A stretch of 64,000 bases of DNA, from assembly GCA_951813285.1 (NCBI GenBank), contig OX638355.1, positions 2,108,653 to 2,172,652 of the forward strand, given 5' to 3'. A program made the position numbers and the translations under genes. The stretch's first letter is position 1. Every line of letters begins with the position of its first letter. This DNA comes from Terriglobia bacterium (GTDB lineage Bacteria; Acidobacteriota; Terriglobia; Versatilivoradales; Versatilivoraceae). Shown one piece after another: positions 25,770 to 33,561 of this stretch. The notes below the pieces were generated by a model. That model worked only from the letters and a program-made list of their open reading frames with translations. It had not been told where the DNA came from and did not search any database.

Positions 25770-25969
25770 CCCCCCGGGAGCGCGAGTCTGAATAGGGGAC
25801 GTTGTTGAATTACTGGAATAACTTCAATCAGCTGCTCCTGAATTGCTTTAATTCAATCACGTCTCCTACGCGCTCTTTTCAAGTTATTCCAGTAATTCAA
25901 CAACGTCCCCAGCGCTGGACCCTGTTTGCAGCAAAACGGTGCGGGCGGGACGCCCGCGCTCCCGGGGGG
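25770..25969. repeat. Nested inverted-repeat (long hairpin) element
   Basis: Two perfect 30-base arms, 25795-25824 and 25881-25910, are exact reverse complements (arm starts GGGGACGTTGTTGAATTACT) around a 56-base centre. Outside them a second pair of 15-base arms (25770-25784 and 25955-25969, core CCCGGGAGCGCG) is also perfectly inverted. No gene is inside. The AT-rich inner arms contrast with the GC-rich surroundings. The form resembles a REPIN or MITE-like non-autonomous element; a structural RNA or strong terminator/attenuator before the MFS gene is the alternative. Confidence 0.75.
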
Positions 25970-25977
25970 ATAACCAA

Positions 25978-27285
25978 GTGACATCCGAGACGGATACTTC
26001 AACAGCGGGACTGCCGGGTACTGCTCCACAGGCGCTGTCCGCGGGCGGCCGCTACCTGATCGTGGTGACGGCTTTTCTGGGATGGATGTTCGCCGGGGTG
26101 CAGATGTCCATCACCGCCCTGGCCATGCGTTCGGCGGCCATCGATCTGCTTCAGTCGACCAACGAGGCTCTGGTCGGAAAGTGGTTCGCCTGGTATGTGT
26201 GCGCATTCCTCTTCGGCGCCGCTGCAGGGGGCTGGCTTTTCGGGCGGTTGGGAGACCGGTTCGGTCGTGTCAGGGCCATGGGATGGAGCATTCTGTGCCT
26301 CTCCATTTTTTCCGGCCTGGCCTGGTGGGCTCAAAGTCCCTTCGAGTTGCTGGTCATACGATTTTTGACCTGCCTTGGCATCGGGGGCATGTGGCCCAAT
26401 GGCGTGGCCATTGTCTCGGAGGCCTGGTCGGATCTCTCACGACCGATCCTGGCGGGCATCATGGGGACGGCGGCCAACGTGGGCCTGCTCCTGATGGCCT
26501 GGACCGCCACGGGAGTCGAAATCACCCCCGACACCTGGCGATGGGTGATGGTGGTGGGAGCAGCGCCCGTCGTTTTGGGTCTGTTCGTTCTGGCCGCGGT
26601 TCCGGAGTCGCCTCGCTGGTTGGCGCAACGAAACGCTCCCCGACCCGCCGAAGAAAAGCAATCCAAAGCCACCGCCGAGGTCTTCCGGCCGCCTCTGCGA
26701 AGGCTGACCCTGATCGGAATCGCCTTGGGGACGGTTCCCTTGCTGGGGGGATGGGGCGCCTCCAACTGGATGATCCCCTGGGCCGGCGAGGCCGGCGCGG
26801 CAGCCGATCCGCCGGATCCTTTTCTGAAGGCCTGGGTTCAGTTTTCCCGATCCCTGACAGGGATGATCGGCAGCCTGTTGGGGGGCGTCATCGCCAGCCT
26901 GGCGGGCCGCCGCCGCACCTATTTCCTGATGAGTCTGGGAGCTCTGTTTTCCAGTCAGTACATGTTCTGGCTGCTCACTCCCACCGATGACACCTTCCTG
27001 ATTTGGGCCTCGGCCCTGGGATTTTTCTCCGGTGTCTATTTCGGGTGGTTGCCGCTGTTCCTTCCGGAGCTTTTTCCCACCGCCGCTCGCTCAACGGGGT
27101 CCGGGGTCAGCTTCAATTTCGGTCGTATCCTCACGGCGGTAGCCGTGTTGTTGGCCGGATGGCTGATTGCTCACTTCGACGGGGACTACGCCCGCATCGG
27201 AAGAGTCACCAGTTTCATCTACGCGGTCGGAGTCGTCGTAATCTTCTTCGCTCCCGAAAGTTCCGACCACAGGCTGCCGGACTGA
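25978..27285 (+). CDS. MFS transporter, sugar-porter-like
   Basis: 435 residues from a GTG at 25978 with GGGGGA nine bases upstream; it begins just after the hairpin element. About 12 membrane helices are visible. Between helices 2 and 3 is FGRLGDRFGRVRAMG, the classic MFS G-R-x-x-D-R-x-G-R motif, and GGVIASLAGRRRTYF is its equivalent in the second half. The long middle loop (VPESPRWLAQRNAPRPAEEK) is typical of sugar and aromatic-acid:proton symporters. The neighbouring Gfo/Idh/MocA and epimerase genes suggest a sugar-like substrate; this is an inference. Confidence 0.88.
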   Translation: MTSETDTSTAGLPGTAPQALSAGGRYLIVVTAFLGWMFAGVQMSITALAMRSAAIDLLQSTNEALVGKWFAWYVCAFLFGAAAGGWLFGRLGDRFGRVRAMGWSILCLSIFSGLAWWAQSPFELLVIRFLTCLGIGGMWPNGVAIVSEAWSDLSRPILAGIMGTAANVGLLLMAWTATGVEITPDTWRWVMVVGAAPVVLGLFVLAAVPESPRWLAQRNAPRPAEEKQSKATAEVFRPPLRRLTLIGIALGTVPLLGGWGASNWMIPWAGEAGAAADPPDPFLKAWVQFSRSLTGMIGSLLGGVIASLAGRRRTYFLMSLGALFSSQYMFWLLTPTDDTFLIWASALGFFSGVYFGWLPLFLPELFPTAARSTGSGVSFNFGRILTAVAVLLAGWLIAHFDGDYARIGRVTSFIYAVGVVVIFFAPESSDHRLPD

Positions 27286-27344
27286 ACAACGGCTTGCGGG
27301 AGCGAGAGGAGTCCGCCGCCAGCGGCGGGGGGAGAAACAAGGAT

Positions 27345-28655
27345 ATGAATAAGATCACTCGTCGCCAGGTTCTTTCCTACTCGCTGGGCGGTTCGGCTGC
27401 TCTGGGGGTGATGGGCAGTCTGGCAATCCGGTCCGGCTCCGCCTCACCCAACCAGCGCGTGAACGTGGCCGTCATCGGCATGAACGGCATGGGCCACTTT
27501 CACGTCAGGACCCTGGCCAACCGGACCGATGCCCACATTGTGACCCTGTGCGACGTGGACCCGGCGGTCCTGCAGAAGGCAAGTGAGACGGTCAAGAATG
27601 CGACCGGCCAAACGCCCAAGCTGGAAGGCGACTTCCGCCAGGTCCTGGCCGACCCCTCGATCGAGGCGGTCGTTATCGCCACTCCCCACCACTGGCATGC
27701 CCCCATGGCGCTGCGGGCCATGAAGGCCGGCAAGGACGTCTACGTCGAAAAAGCCGCCAGCCACGTCTTTCGGGAGGGCCGGCTTCTGGTTGAGGCGGAG
27801 CGCAAGTACGGCCGAATCTTTCAGCACGGGACCCAGATGCGCGCCAGCCCGCTGCTGGCCCGCGCCGGTGAGATCCTGGCCGAGGGGACCCTGGGCGAGA
27901 TCAAGACGACCAAGGCCTGGAACGTGCAGCGGCAGAAAGAGCGCCCGGTGTTGCCGGATGGTCCAGTTCCCGAGGGAGTCGATTACGACAGGTGGCTGGG
28001 TCCGGCCCCCCGCCGCCCCTTCAACCCCAATCGGTTTCATCGCAACTGGAGACTGTTCCGCGACTACAGCAACGGGGACATCGGTGACGACGGGGCCCAC
28101 GATCTGGACCTTGCCCGCTGGGCGCTGGGCGTCGACACTCACCCCGAGCGCATCACCGCCCACGGAAGCCGCATAGCCCTGGCCGGAGCACGGGAATATC
28201 CGGACAACATGATGGTGGCCTACCAGTACCAGGAAGGCAAGGTGCTCCTCTATGAAGAGCGCCTCTGGACGCCTTACGGGCTCCATGGGTATGACAGCGG
28301 CAACACCTTCTACGGGACCGAGGGATACATGGTGCTCTCGCGGCGAGGATATTTTCAGGTCTACATGGGTAAGAAAGAGCACAAGGGAGAGGGCATGAAG
28401 GAAGGGAGCCTGTCCGAGACCGGTCGTCAGAACATGGCCCAGTTTCTCCAGTGCGTGCGCGACCGCTCCCGGCCCACCGCTCCCGCCGAGGAGGCTCACC
28501 TCTCCTGCGCCCTGATCCATCTGGGCGAGATCGCCTTCCGGCTTTCCCAGGTGCTGCAATTCGATCCGAAGAGCGAGAGCTTCACCGACAATGCCCGGGC
28601 CGACGCCATGTTGACCAAGACCTACCGGGAACCCTGGACCGTGGAGGGCTTGTAG
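27345..28655 (+). CDS. Tat-exported Gfo/Idh/MocA oxidoreductase (copy 1)
   Basis: 436 residues. The ATG at 27345 follows GGATAT; the open frame further upstream is rejected because homology and the Tat signal begin here (TRRQVLSYSLGGSAALG). The NAD-binding segment is VAVIGMNGMGHFHVR. The family motif reads VEKAASHVF: the usual EKP is EKA in this copy, while the paralogue at 29813 keeps EKP. Further family segments: TPHHWHAPM, GTQMRASPL, DYDRWLGPAP, GDIGDDGAHDLDLARWALG and a C-terminal YREPW. It probably acts on exported sugar substrates with a tightly bound cofactor, as inferred for related Tat-type members. Confidence 0.87.
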   Translation: MNKITRRQVLSYSLGGSAALGVMGSLAIRSGSASPNQRVNVAVIGMNGMGHFHVRTLANRTDAHIVTLCDVDPAVLQKASETVKNATGQTPKLEGDFRQVLADPSIEAVVIATPHHWHAPMALRAMKAGKDVYVEKAASHVFREGRLLVEAERKYGRIFQHGTQMRASPLLARAGEILAEGTLGEIKTTKAWNVQRQKERPVLPDGPVPEGVDYDRWLGPAPRRPFNPNRFHRNWRLFRDYSNGDIGDDGAHDLDLARWALGVDTHPERITAHGSRIALAGAREYPDNMMVAYQYQEGKVLLYEERLWTPYGLHGYDSGNTFYGTEGYMVLSRRGYFQVYMGKKEHKGEGMKEGSLSETGRQNMAQFLQCVRDRSRPTAPAEEAHLSCALIHLGEIAFRLSQVLQFDPKSESFTDNARADAMLTKTYREPWTVEGL

Positions 28656-28689
28656 CTCCGCTGGTCCCCCTCTGCGAAGGAGAGATGAG

Positions 28690-29760
28690 ATGAAAAGACG
28701 AGAATTTCTGACCACCATCGAACGCGCCGGCCTGGGCATGGCTGCCGGTGCTTTAGTGACTGCGGGAGCCGGTCAGGCCCGGGCCGGCTCGGCCCCCGGC
28801 AGGGCCGCCGGTTCGCCTGGAAAGACCGGCACCGGACACCGTTTCCGCCTGGCCATGTACATCCCGGAGCTGAGGCTGCCCTTTGACGAGGAGTTGGCCA
28901 AGGCCAAGGAGGTCGGGGTGGACTACGTCTGGTTCAATCGTCTGCTCAACGAGACCCCCGTGGCTGAAATGAGCGACGCGGCCGCCGACCGCATGGCCCA
29001 GAGGGTGGAGCGGCAAGGCCTCGAGATCTTTCTGCTCAACGCCGGCAATCCCTTCAAGCACATTCACCTGACCGACCTGGATCTCAAGACCATGGCGGAT
29101 CACCCGGGGTTCAAAAAGGACTTAAACCACCTGGTTCGCTCCATGCAGATCGCCTCCCGCATCGGCGTGGGCGCCGTGGGCGCCTTCACCTTCGCCTGGC
29201 CCGGCGAGTACTCCAGCGGCAAGCCCACCTGGCCCATGCGCTGGCTCACCCGGGGCGGGGTCATCGCCGAGGTGGACATGGAGAAGCTGGTGAAGGCCTT
29301 CACCCTGGTGGCGGAGGAGGCCGAGCGCTACCAGGTGGACGTGGCCCTCTCCATGATGCCCTGGAACTACACCAACACCACCGGCAACTTCCGCAGCCTG
29401 GTGGAACGGGTGGGCTCCCGCCGCCTCACGGTGATGTGGGGGCCGGCCGACTGCTGGAACTGCGGCGAGTGGGACGTGGCCACCGCCGGCTTCAGCAACA
29501 TTCGGCCCTACCTCCACGGGCTTCATCTCAAGGACCTGCACGTGATGGACGGCCGCAAGCTCAAATTCGAATACCGCCCCCTGGGCGACGGCGACGTGGA
29601 CTACCTCACCATTCTGCGCGGCATGCGCGACCACGGCTGCGACGTCTTCCTCTCCCTGGCCACCCACTTTCGTCCCCCCAGCGGTTCCCGCGTAGAGGCC
29701 ATGAAGATCAACTACCGCAATCTGAACGAGATGATTCGCAAGGTGGAAGCGGAGGTGTGA
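28690..29760 (+). CDS. Tat-type sugar phosphate isomerase/epimerase-like protein
   Basis: 356 residues. The N-terminus KRREFLTTIERAGLGMAAGALV is a Tat-like signal. The body is a xylose isomerase-like TIM barrel: YIPELRLPFDEELAKAKEVGVDYVWFNR, RQGLEIFLLNAGNP, VDVALSMMPWNYTNTTGNFRS, LTVMWGPADCWNCGE and LHLKDLHV, with a C-terminal FLSLATHFRPP. Metal-ligand positions are partly altered (NY in place of the usual E/H near NTTGN), so the reaction is uncertain. It is placed between two Gfo/Idh/MocA paralogues with short gaps (34 and 52 bases), indicating one exported oxidoreductase-isomerase pathway. Confidence 0.8.
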   Translation: MKRREFLTTIERAGLGMAAGALVTAGAGQARAGSAPGRAAGSPGKTGTGHRFRLAMYIPELRLPFDEELAKAKEVGVDYVWFNRLLNETPVAEMSDAAADRMAQRVERQGLEIFLLNAGNPFKHIHLTDLDLKTMADHPGFKKDLNHLVRSMQIASRIGVGAVGAFTFAWPGEYSSGKPTWPMRWLTRGGVIAEVDMEKLVKAFTLVAEEAERYQVDVALSMMPWNYTNTTGNFRSLVERVGSRRLTVMWGPADCWNCGEWDVATAGFSNIRPYLHGLHLKDLHVMDGRKLKFEYRPLGDGDVDYLTILRGMRDHGCDVFLSLATHFRPPSGSRVEAMKINYRNLNEMIRKVEAEV

Positions 29761-29812
29761 CCCGTATTGACCGCGATGCGGCGGCGGGCAACGATTTCAA
29801 GGAGAAACCGTC

Positions 29813-31102
29813 GTGAGCAATCTCACCCGAAGGACCTTTCTGACACGCTCGGCCCGCGGGGCTGCACTGGGAGCGCTGGGACCGGTGTTGGCTGCCCGTC
29901 GCGCATGGTCCGCCAACGACCGTTTGGGGATGGCCGTCATCGGCCTGCGGGGGATCGGTAACAGTCATCTGAAGCGTATCCTGGCGCGCCCCGATACGGA
30001 CTGCCTGGCGGTCTGCGACGTGGATCAGGAGTTCCGGCAGCGTGCGGCCGAGACCGTCAAGCAGGCCACCGGGCGCAAGCCCAGGGTGGTGGTCGATTTT
30101 CGCCATCTGCTGGATGACCCCGCCATTGATGCCATGGTCATCGCCACCCCTCACCACTGGCACGCGCCCATCGCCGTTCGGGCGCTGCAGGCGGGAAAGG
30201 ATCTCTACGTGGAGAAGCCGGCCAGCCACGTGTTTCGGGAGGGACGGGTGATACTGGACACGGCCAGAAAGCACGGCCGCATTGTGCAGCAGGGCACCCA
30301 GATGCGCTCGAGCCCGGTGACGCTCAAGGCCGGGGAGTTGTTGAAGGCGGGGGTGATCGGGGAAGTCAAGATGTCCAAGGCCTGGAACCTGCAGCGCCAC
30401 AGGCATCGAAAGCCGGTTCCGGACGGCCCGGTCCCGTCCGGGGTGGACTACGACCTTTGGCTGGGTCCGGCTCCCAAGCGGCCCTTCAACGCCAATCGCT
30501 TTCACAACTATTGGCAGTGGCACCGGGACTACGGCAACGGCGACATCGGCAACGACGGCAGCCACGACCTGGACATGGCCCGTTTCGGGTTGGATCCCAA
30601 GGGCCTGCCCGTGAGGATTACCGCCCACGGCAGCCGCATCGACCTGGAAGGCGTGCGGGAATACCCCGACAACATGATGGTGGCCTATCAGTATCCGGAC
30701 GACAAGGTGCTGCTCTACGAGGACCGCGGCTGGACGCCTTACGGAGGCTACGGCTTCGACAGCGGCAACGCCTTCTACGGCACCGAGGGCTTCATGATCT
30801 TCTCGCGGCGCGGCTACTTTCAGGTCTACCTGGGCAAGAAGGAGGAAAAGGGGCCGGGGATGCGGGGCGGCATCGGAAAGGAGGAGCACTTTGCCAATTT
30901 TCTGGACTGCGTGCGTTCCCGCAAGCAGCCCAACGCCTCGGCCGAGGTGGCCCACCTCTCCTGCGCGCTAAGCCATCTGGGCGACATCGCCTACCTGACC
31001 CAGCGGGTGCTTCACCTCGATCCAGAAACCGAAACCATTCTCAACGACCCCGAAGCCAACGCCATGCTGACCAAGGAGTATCGGGAGCCCTGGTCGGTGT
31101 GA
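29813..31102 (+). CDS. Tat-exported Gfo/Idh/MocA oxidoreductase (copy 2)
   Basis: 429 residues from a GTG at 29813 with AAGGAG upstream. The Tat-like signal is TRRTFLTRSARGAALG, the NAD motif MAVIGLRGIGNSHLK, and the conserved VEKPASHVFREG carries the normal EKP. It aligns with the gene at 27345 over its whole length (shared TPHHWHAP, GTQMR, WLGPAP, GDIG-DG-HDLD, EYPDNMMVAYQY, FYGTEG, RRGYFQVY, LTKEYREPW), so the two are paralogues, probably from a duplication. The substrate is unknown; an exported cofactor-bound enzyme is the inference. Confidence 0.87.
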   Translation: MSNLTRRTFLTRSARGAALGALGPVLAARRAWSANDRLGMAVIGLRGIGNSHLKRILARPDTDCLAVCDVDQEFRQRAAETVKQATGRKPRVVVDFRHLLDDPAIDAMVIATPHHWHAPIAVRALQAGKDLYVEKPASHVFREGRVILDTARKHGRIVQQGTQMRSSPVTLKAGELLKAGVIGEVKMSKAWNLQRHRHRKPVPDGPVPSGVDYDLWLGPAPKRPFNANRFHNYWQWHRDYGNGDIGNDGSHDLDMARFGLDPKGLPVRITAHGSRIDLEGVREYPDNMMVAYQYPDDKVLLYEDRGWTPYGGYGFDSGNAFYGTEGFMIFSRRGYFQVYLGKKEEKGPGMRGGIGKEEHFANFLDCVRSRKQPNASAEVAHLSCALSHLGDIAYLTQRVLHLDPETETILNDPEANAMLTKEYREPWSV

Positions 31103-31178
31103 GGACCGGGTTGTCCGAGTCAATAGACACGGCTCCACATTCAGGCAGGTTTTGGGAAGGTGACGCTGAGGTGCCGTC

Positions 31179-32180
31179 ATGAAGATGCTGATTTTTCCGG
31201 CGGTTGAATCGGAACGGCGCCGGAAGATCGTGGAGGCCGCCCGACCCATGTCGGTGGTGAACGTCGACGGGGAGGAAGCGGCTCTGCGGGAGATCGCCGA
31301 CGCTGACGCCTTTTTCGGAAAGCTCACGCCCCCGCTGCTGGCGGCGGCATGCCGGCTGAGTTGGGTGCAGTCTCCCACCGCCAGCCTGGAGCACTACATG
31401 TTCCCGGCACTGGTGGACCACCCCTGCCGGCTCACCAACATGCGCGGGATCTATGCCGATGTCATTGCCGACCACGTCTTCGGCTACATCATCTGCTTCG
31501 CCCGCAATTTCCCCCTGTACTTCCGGCAGCAGCTCCGGTCTCACTGGGAAGCGGCGGGCGGGGAGGCCGAACGCTCGGGTTTTGTCCTGGGACCCTCGAG
31601 GGTCAGCGGCATGGACCGCGCCCACCGGCATCTTCCGGATTCAACCCTGGGGATCGTCGGTCTGGGTAGCATCGGCTCCGAAATCGCCCGGCGAGGCCTG
31701 GCCTTCGGGATGCGGGTGCTGGCCGTGGATCCGCAGCAACAGCGGGCCCCGGATGGGGTGGAGGCCCTGTGGAGGCCGGACCGACTGCCCGACCTGCTCT
31801 CCGCCAGCGATTTCGTGGTGGTTGCGGCCCCGCACACGCCGGAGACCGAGAAGCTGTTCCGCCGTCCGCTATTTCAACAAATGAAGCCGGAAGCCTACTT
31901 CATCAACATCGGCCGTGGCATGATCGTGGACCTGGCCGATCTGACCGAGGCGCTGCAGGCGGGCGAGATCGCGGGGGCCGGACTGGACGTCTTCGAAACA
32001 GAGCCCCTTCCCCCGGACCATCCGCTCTGGAAGATGGACAATGTGATCCTCACGCCGCACGTGGCCGCGGCTACGCCCAGAATCGCCGAACGCCACCTGG
32101 GAGTTCTGCTGGACAACGTGCGCCGTTTCGCCGGGGGCAGACCCCTGCGCAACCTGGTGGACAAGGCCAAGTGGTACTAG
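31179..32180 (+). CDS. D-2-hydroxyacid dehydrogenase
   Basis: 333 residues. NAD motif GLGSIG (161-166), catalytic Arg in NIGRGMIVD (246), Glu in DVFETEPLP (275) and His in LTPHVAAA (294). The N-terminal substrate domain (SWVQSPTASLEHYMFPALVD) resembles the branch near glyoxylate/hydroxypyruvate reductase GhrA-like and related enzymes. It follows the second Gfo/Idh/MocA gene by 76 bases with GAGGTG before the ATG, so it may share the transcript. It reduces a 2-keto acid or oxidises a D-2-hydroxy acid; which one is not visible. Confidence 0.88.
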   Translation: MKMLIFPAVESERRRKIVEAARPMSVVNVDGEEAALREIADADAFFGKLTPPLLAAACRLSWVQSPTASLEHYMFPALVDHPCRLTNMRGIYADVIADHVFGYIICFARNFPLYFRQQLRSHWEAAGGEAERSGFVLGPSRVSGMDRAHRHLPDSTLGIVGLGSIGSEIARRGLAFGMRVLAVDPQQQRAPDGVEALWRPDRLPDLLSASDFVVVAAPHTPETEKLFRRPLFQQMKPEAYFINIGRGMIVDLADLTEALQAGEIAGAGLDVFETEPLPPDHPLWKMDNVILTPHVAAATPRIAERHLGVLLDNVRRFAGGRPLRNLVDKAKWY

Positions 32181-32540
32181 GGTGGCGACCTCTTGAGAAG
32201 CTGTAACTGCTTGCTGTTGATTTAGCTTGGCGCTGGGTTCCGGGACCCGGCTACTAATTCGCCCCCTTCATGGCCATGCCAGTGCAGGATTCACAAGACC
32301 CCGGGCTCACACCCGGCGCTACCTGCTGGTGCGGCTGCGCCGCTCTTCGTTAATCCAAGACACTACTGGGGACAGGATTTCCAAATAATAATCCTCCCGG
32401 GCGTCAGCCAGGGGCTTCCAAAAAGCCGCGAATGCGGCGTCCGCACGTAGCCGTGGGCGTAAGCCCATGGAAAAGGATGCGACGAAAGCCCGAGCCGCGA
32501 AGGCGGCGGCAGCAATTACCCCTGCTGTTCGATTTAACGT
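32181..32540. other. Gene-free gap with palindromic segments
   Basis: 360 bases without a gene I can support. Several short GC-rich palindromes occur: CCCGGGCTCACACCCGG around 32302, GCGGCTGCGCCGC around 32330, and GTGGGCGTAAGCCCAT around 32454, followed by GAGCCGCGAAGGCGGCGG near 32490. The last two resemble small REP-like intergenic hairpins found in many Planctomycetes/Acidobacteriota-type genomes (recollection, not a search). This gap marks the left border of the defence region. Confidence 0.5.
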
Positions 32541-32804
32541 ATGCCGAACGAAAAACCGAACCTGCCGAGTCGGACTCGCCGTGCGCGGCTGTTTCGCAGT
32601 GGCCACAATCAGGCTCTAAGAATCCCGAAAGAGTTTGAACTGAGCGCAGACGAAGTATTGATAAGCAGGGAAGAGGACCGTCTGGTGGTCGTGCCCGTCC
32701 AGGAGCGTCCGTCACTTGCCGAAGTCTTGTCCCGTTTGAGGCCCTTGGACGAGGACTTCCCGAACACCGCAGACCCGCCTACCAAACCCCAAGACTTCCT
32801 CTGA
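32541..32804 (+). CDS. vapB: VapB-type antitoxin (AbrB/MazE fold)
   Basis: 87 residues. The core ARLFRSGHNQALRIPKEF, then EVLISREEDRLVVVPV, is the swapped-hairpin AbrB DNA-binding domain used by VapB antitoxins (the SG-NQALR-P pattern is diagnostic). The C-terminal tail (SLAEVLSRLRPLDEDFP) fits the toxin-binding tail. Eighteen bases later a vapC frame begins but is destroyed by the CRISPR array. The gene itself looks intact. Confidence 0.8.
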   Translation: MPNEKPNLPSRTRRARLFRSGHNQALRIPKEFELSADEVLISREEDRLVVVPVQERPSLAEVLSRLRPLDEDFPNTADPPTKPQDFL

Positions 32805-32822
32805 CGCGCTCCAACACGACAT

Positions 32823-32907
32823 ATGTTGGACACAGATGTCGTGTCCGACTTCGTGGCCTTCCTCCAAAATCAGGTTCAGCTCAAAGGTGACGATTTTTTT
32901 GGAGCTG
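32823..32907 (+). pseudogene. VapC (PIN toxin) 5' stump
   Basis: An ATG at 32823, 18 bases after vapB, begins MLDTDVVSDFV, the first strand and first catalytic Asp of PIN-domain VapC toxins. About 28 codons later the reading frame enters the first CRISPR repeat (32908) and ends at a TGA in the second repeat. The remaining acidic residues of the PIN nuclease site are missing, so no toxin is made. The gene order vapB-vapC up to the break is normal, so the break is secondary. Confidence 0.65.
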
Positions 32908-33379
32908 CCTTCAATGAGGCCGCGGCCGGGCGGCCGCGGAAATGTCAGACCGGAGAGCGACCCGGTCAAAACGTAGGGCTGCTTCAATGAGGCCGCGGCC
33001 GGGCGGCCGCGGAAATCTGGAATCCTCTGGCTGGCCCAATACATCGACTACCAGCTTCAATGAGGCCGCGGCCGGGCGGCCGCGGAAATGCCATCCGGGG
33101 GCTTCAGTGAAACCCTGAAAGGAATGCTTCAATGAGGCCGCGGCCGGGCGGCCGCGGAAATGAGCTGGCGACCCAGCCGATAGCTACACGCTCCAGTGGC
33201 TTCAATGAGGCCGCGGCCGGGCGGCCGCGGAAATAGGGTAGGGCCTAGAGTCATGGTACGGGTGCCCCCCTGCTTCAATGAGGCCGCGGCCGGGCGGCCG
33301 CGGAAATGAGGGAACAGCATGCCCCCGCCGGCGGGTTGGTCCAGCTTCAATGAGGCCGCGGCCGGGCGGCCGCGGAAAT
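32908..33379 (-). CRISPR. CRISPR array, 7 repeats and 6 spacers
   Basis: Repeats of 36 bases start at 32908, 32981, 33054, 33126, 33199, 33272 and 33344, with spacers of 36-37 bases. Read on the minus strand the repeat begins ATTTCCGCGGCC, contains a perfect 8-base-pair stem (CCGCGGCC with GGCCGCGG around a four-base loop) and ends in ATTGAAGC, which fits the 8-base 5' handle of type I crRNA. Six repeats are identical. The one at 32908 differs in its terminal base (C for G), as expected for the leader-distal end. With the leader side facing cas4-cas1, the array is read on the minus strand like the cas genes. No spacer matches elsewhere in the window by eye. Confidence 0.97.
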
Positions 33380-33561
33380 AGCCTGCGTCGTAACTGCCAT
33401 ATTGTCAAAGACCTGGCGGATCAAATGCGAGCGACTACCACTGCAATTCTGCATATTCTGTGACTCCTCCGTCAAGCCATCATGCAAAACACTGAAAACA
33501 AGCACTTTCGTGGACGCGAGCGGCTCCCGTGATTCTTGCATCGCCTCGCCGCTCGCTATCC
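33380..33561 (-). promoter_or_regulatory. Probable CRISPR leader
   Basis: 182 bases between the last perfect repeat and the cas4-cas1 stop. On the minus strand it is upstream of the array and contains AT-richer stretches (for example around 33395-33475). Its assignment as leader rests on the repeat polarity and the degenerate repeat at the far end. No clear promoter boxes were chosen. Confidence 0.55.

Noticed and set aside
32911-33463. Several short frames on both strands across the CRISPR array (repeated FRGRPAAASLK)
   Set aside because: They are read-through of the repeats and change at each spacer; not proteins.
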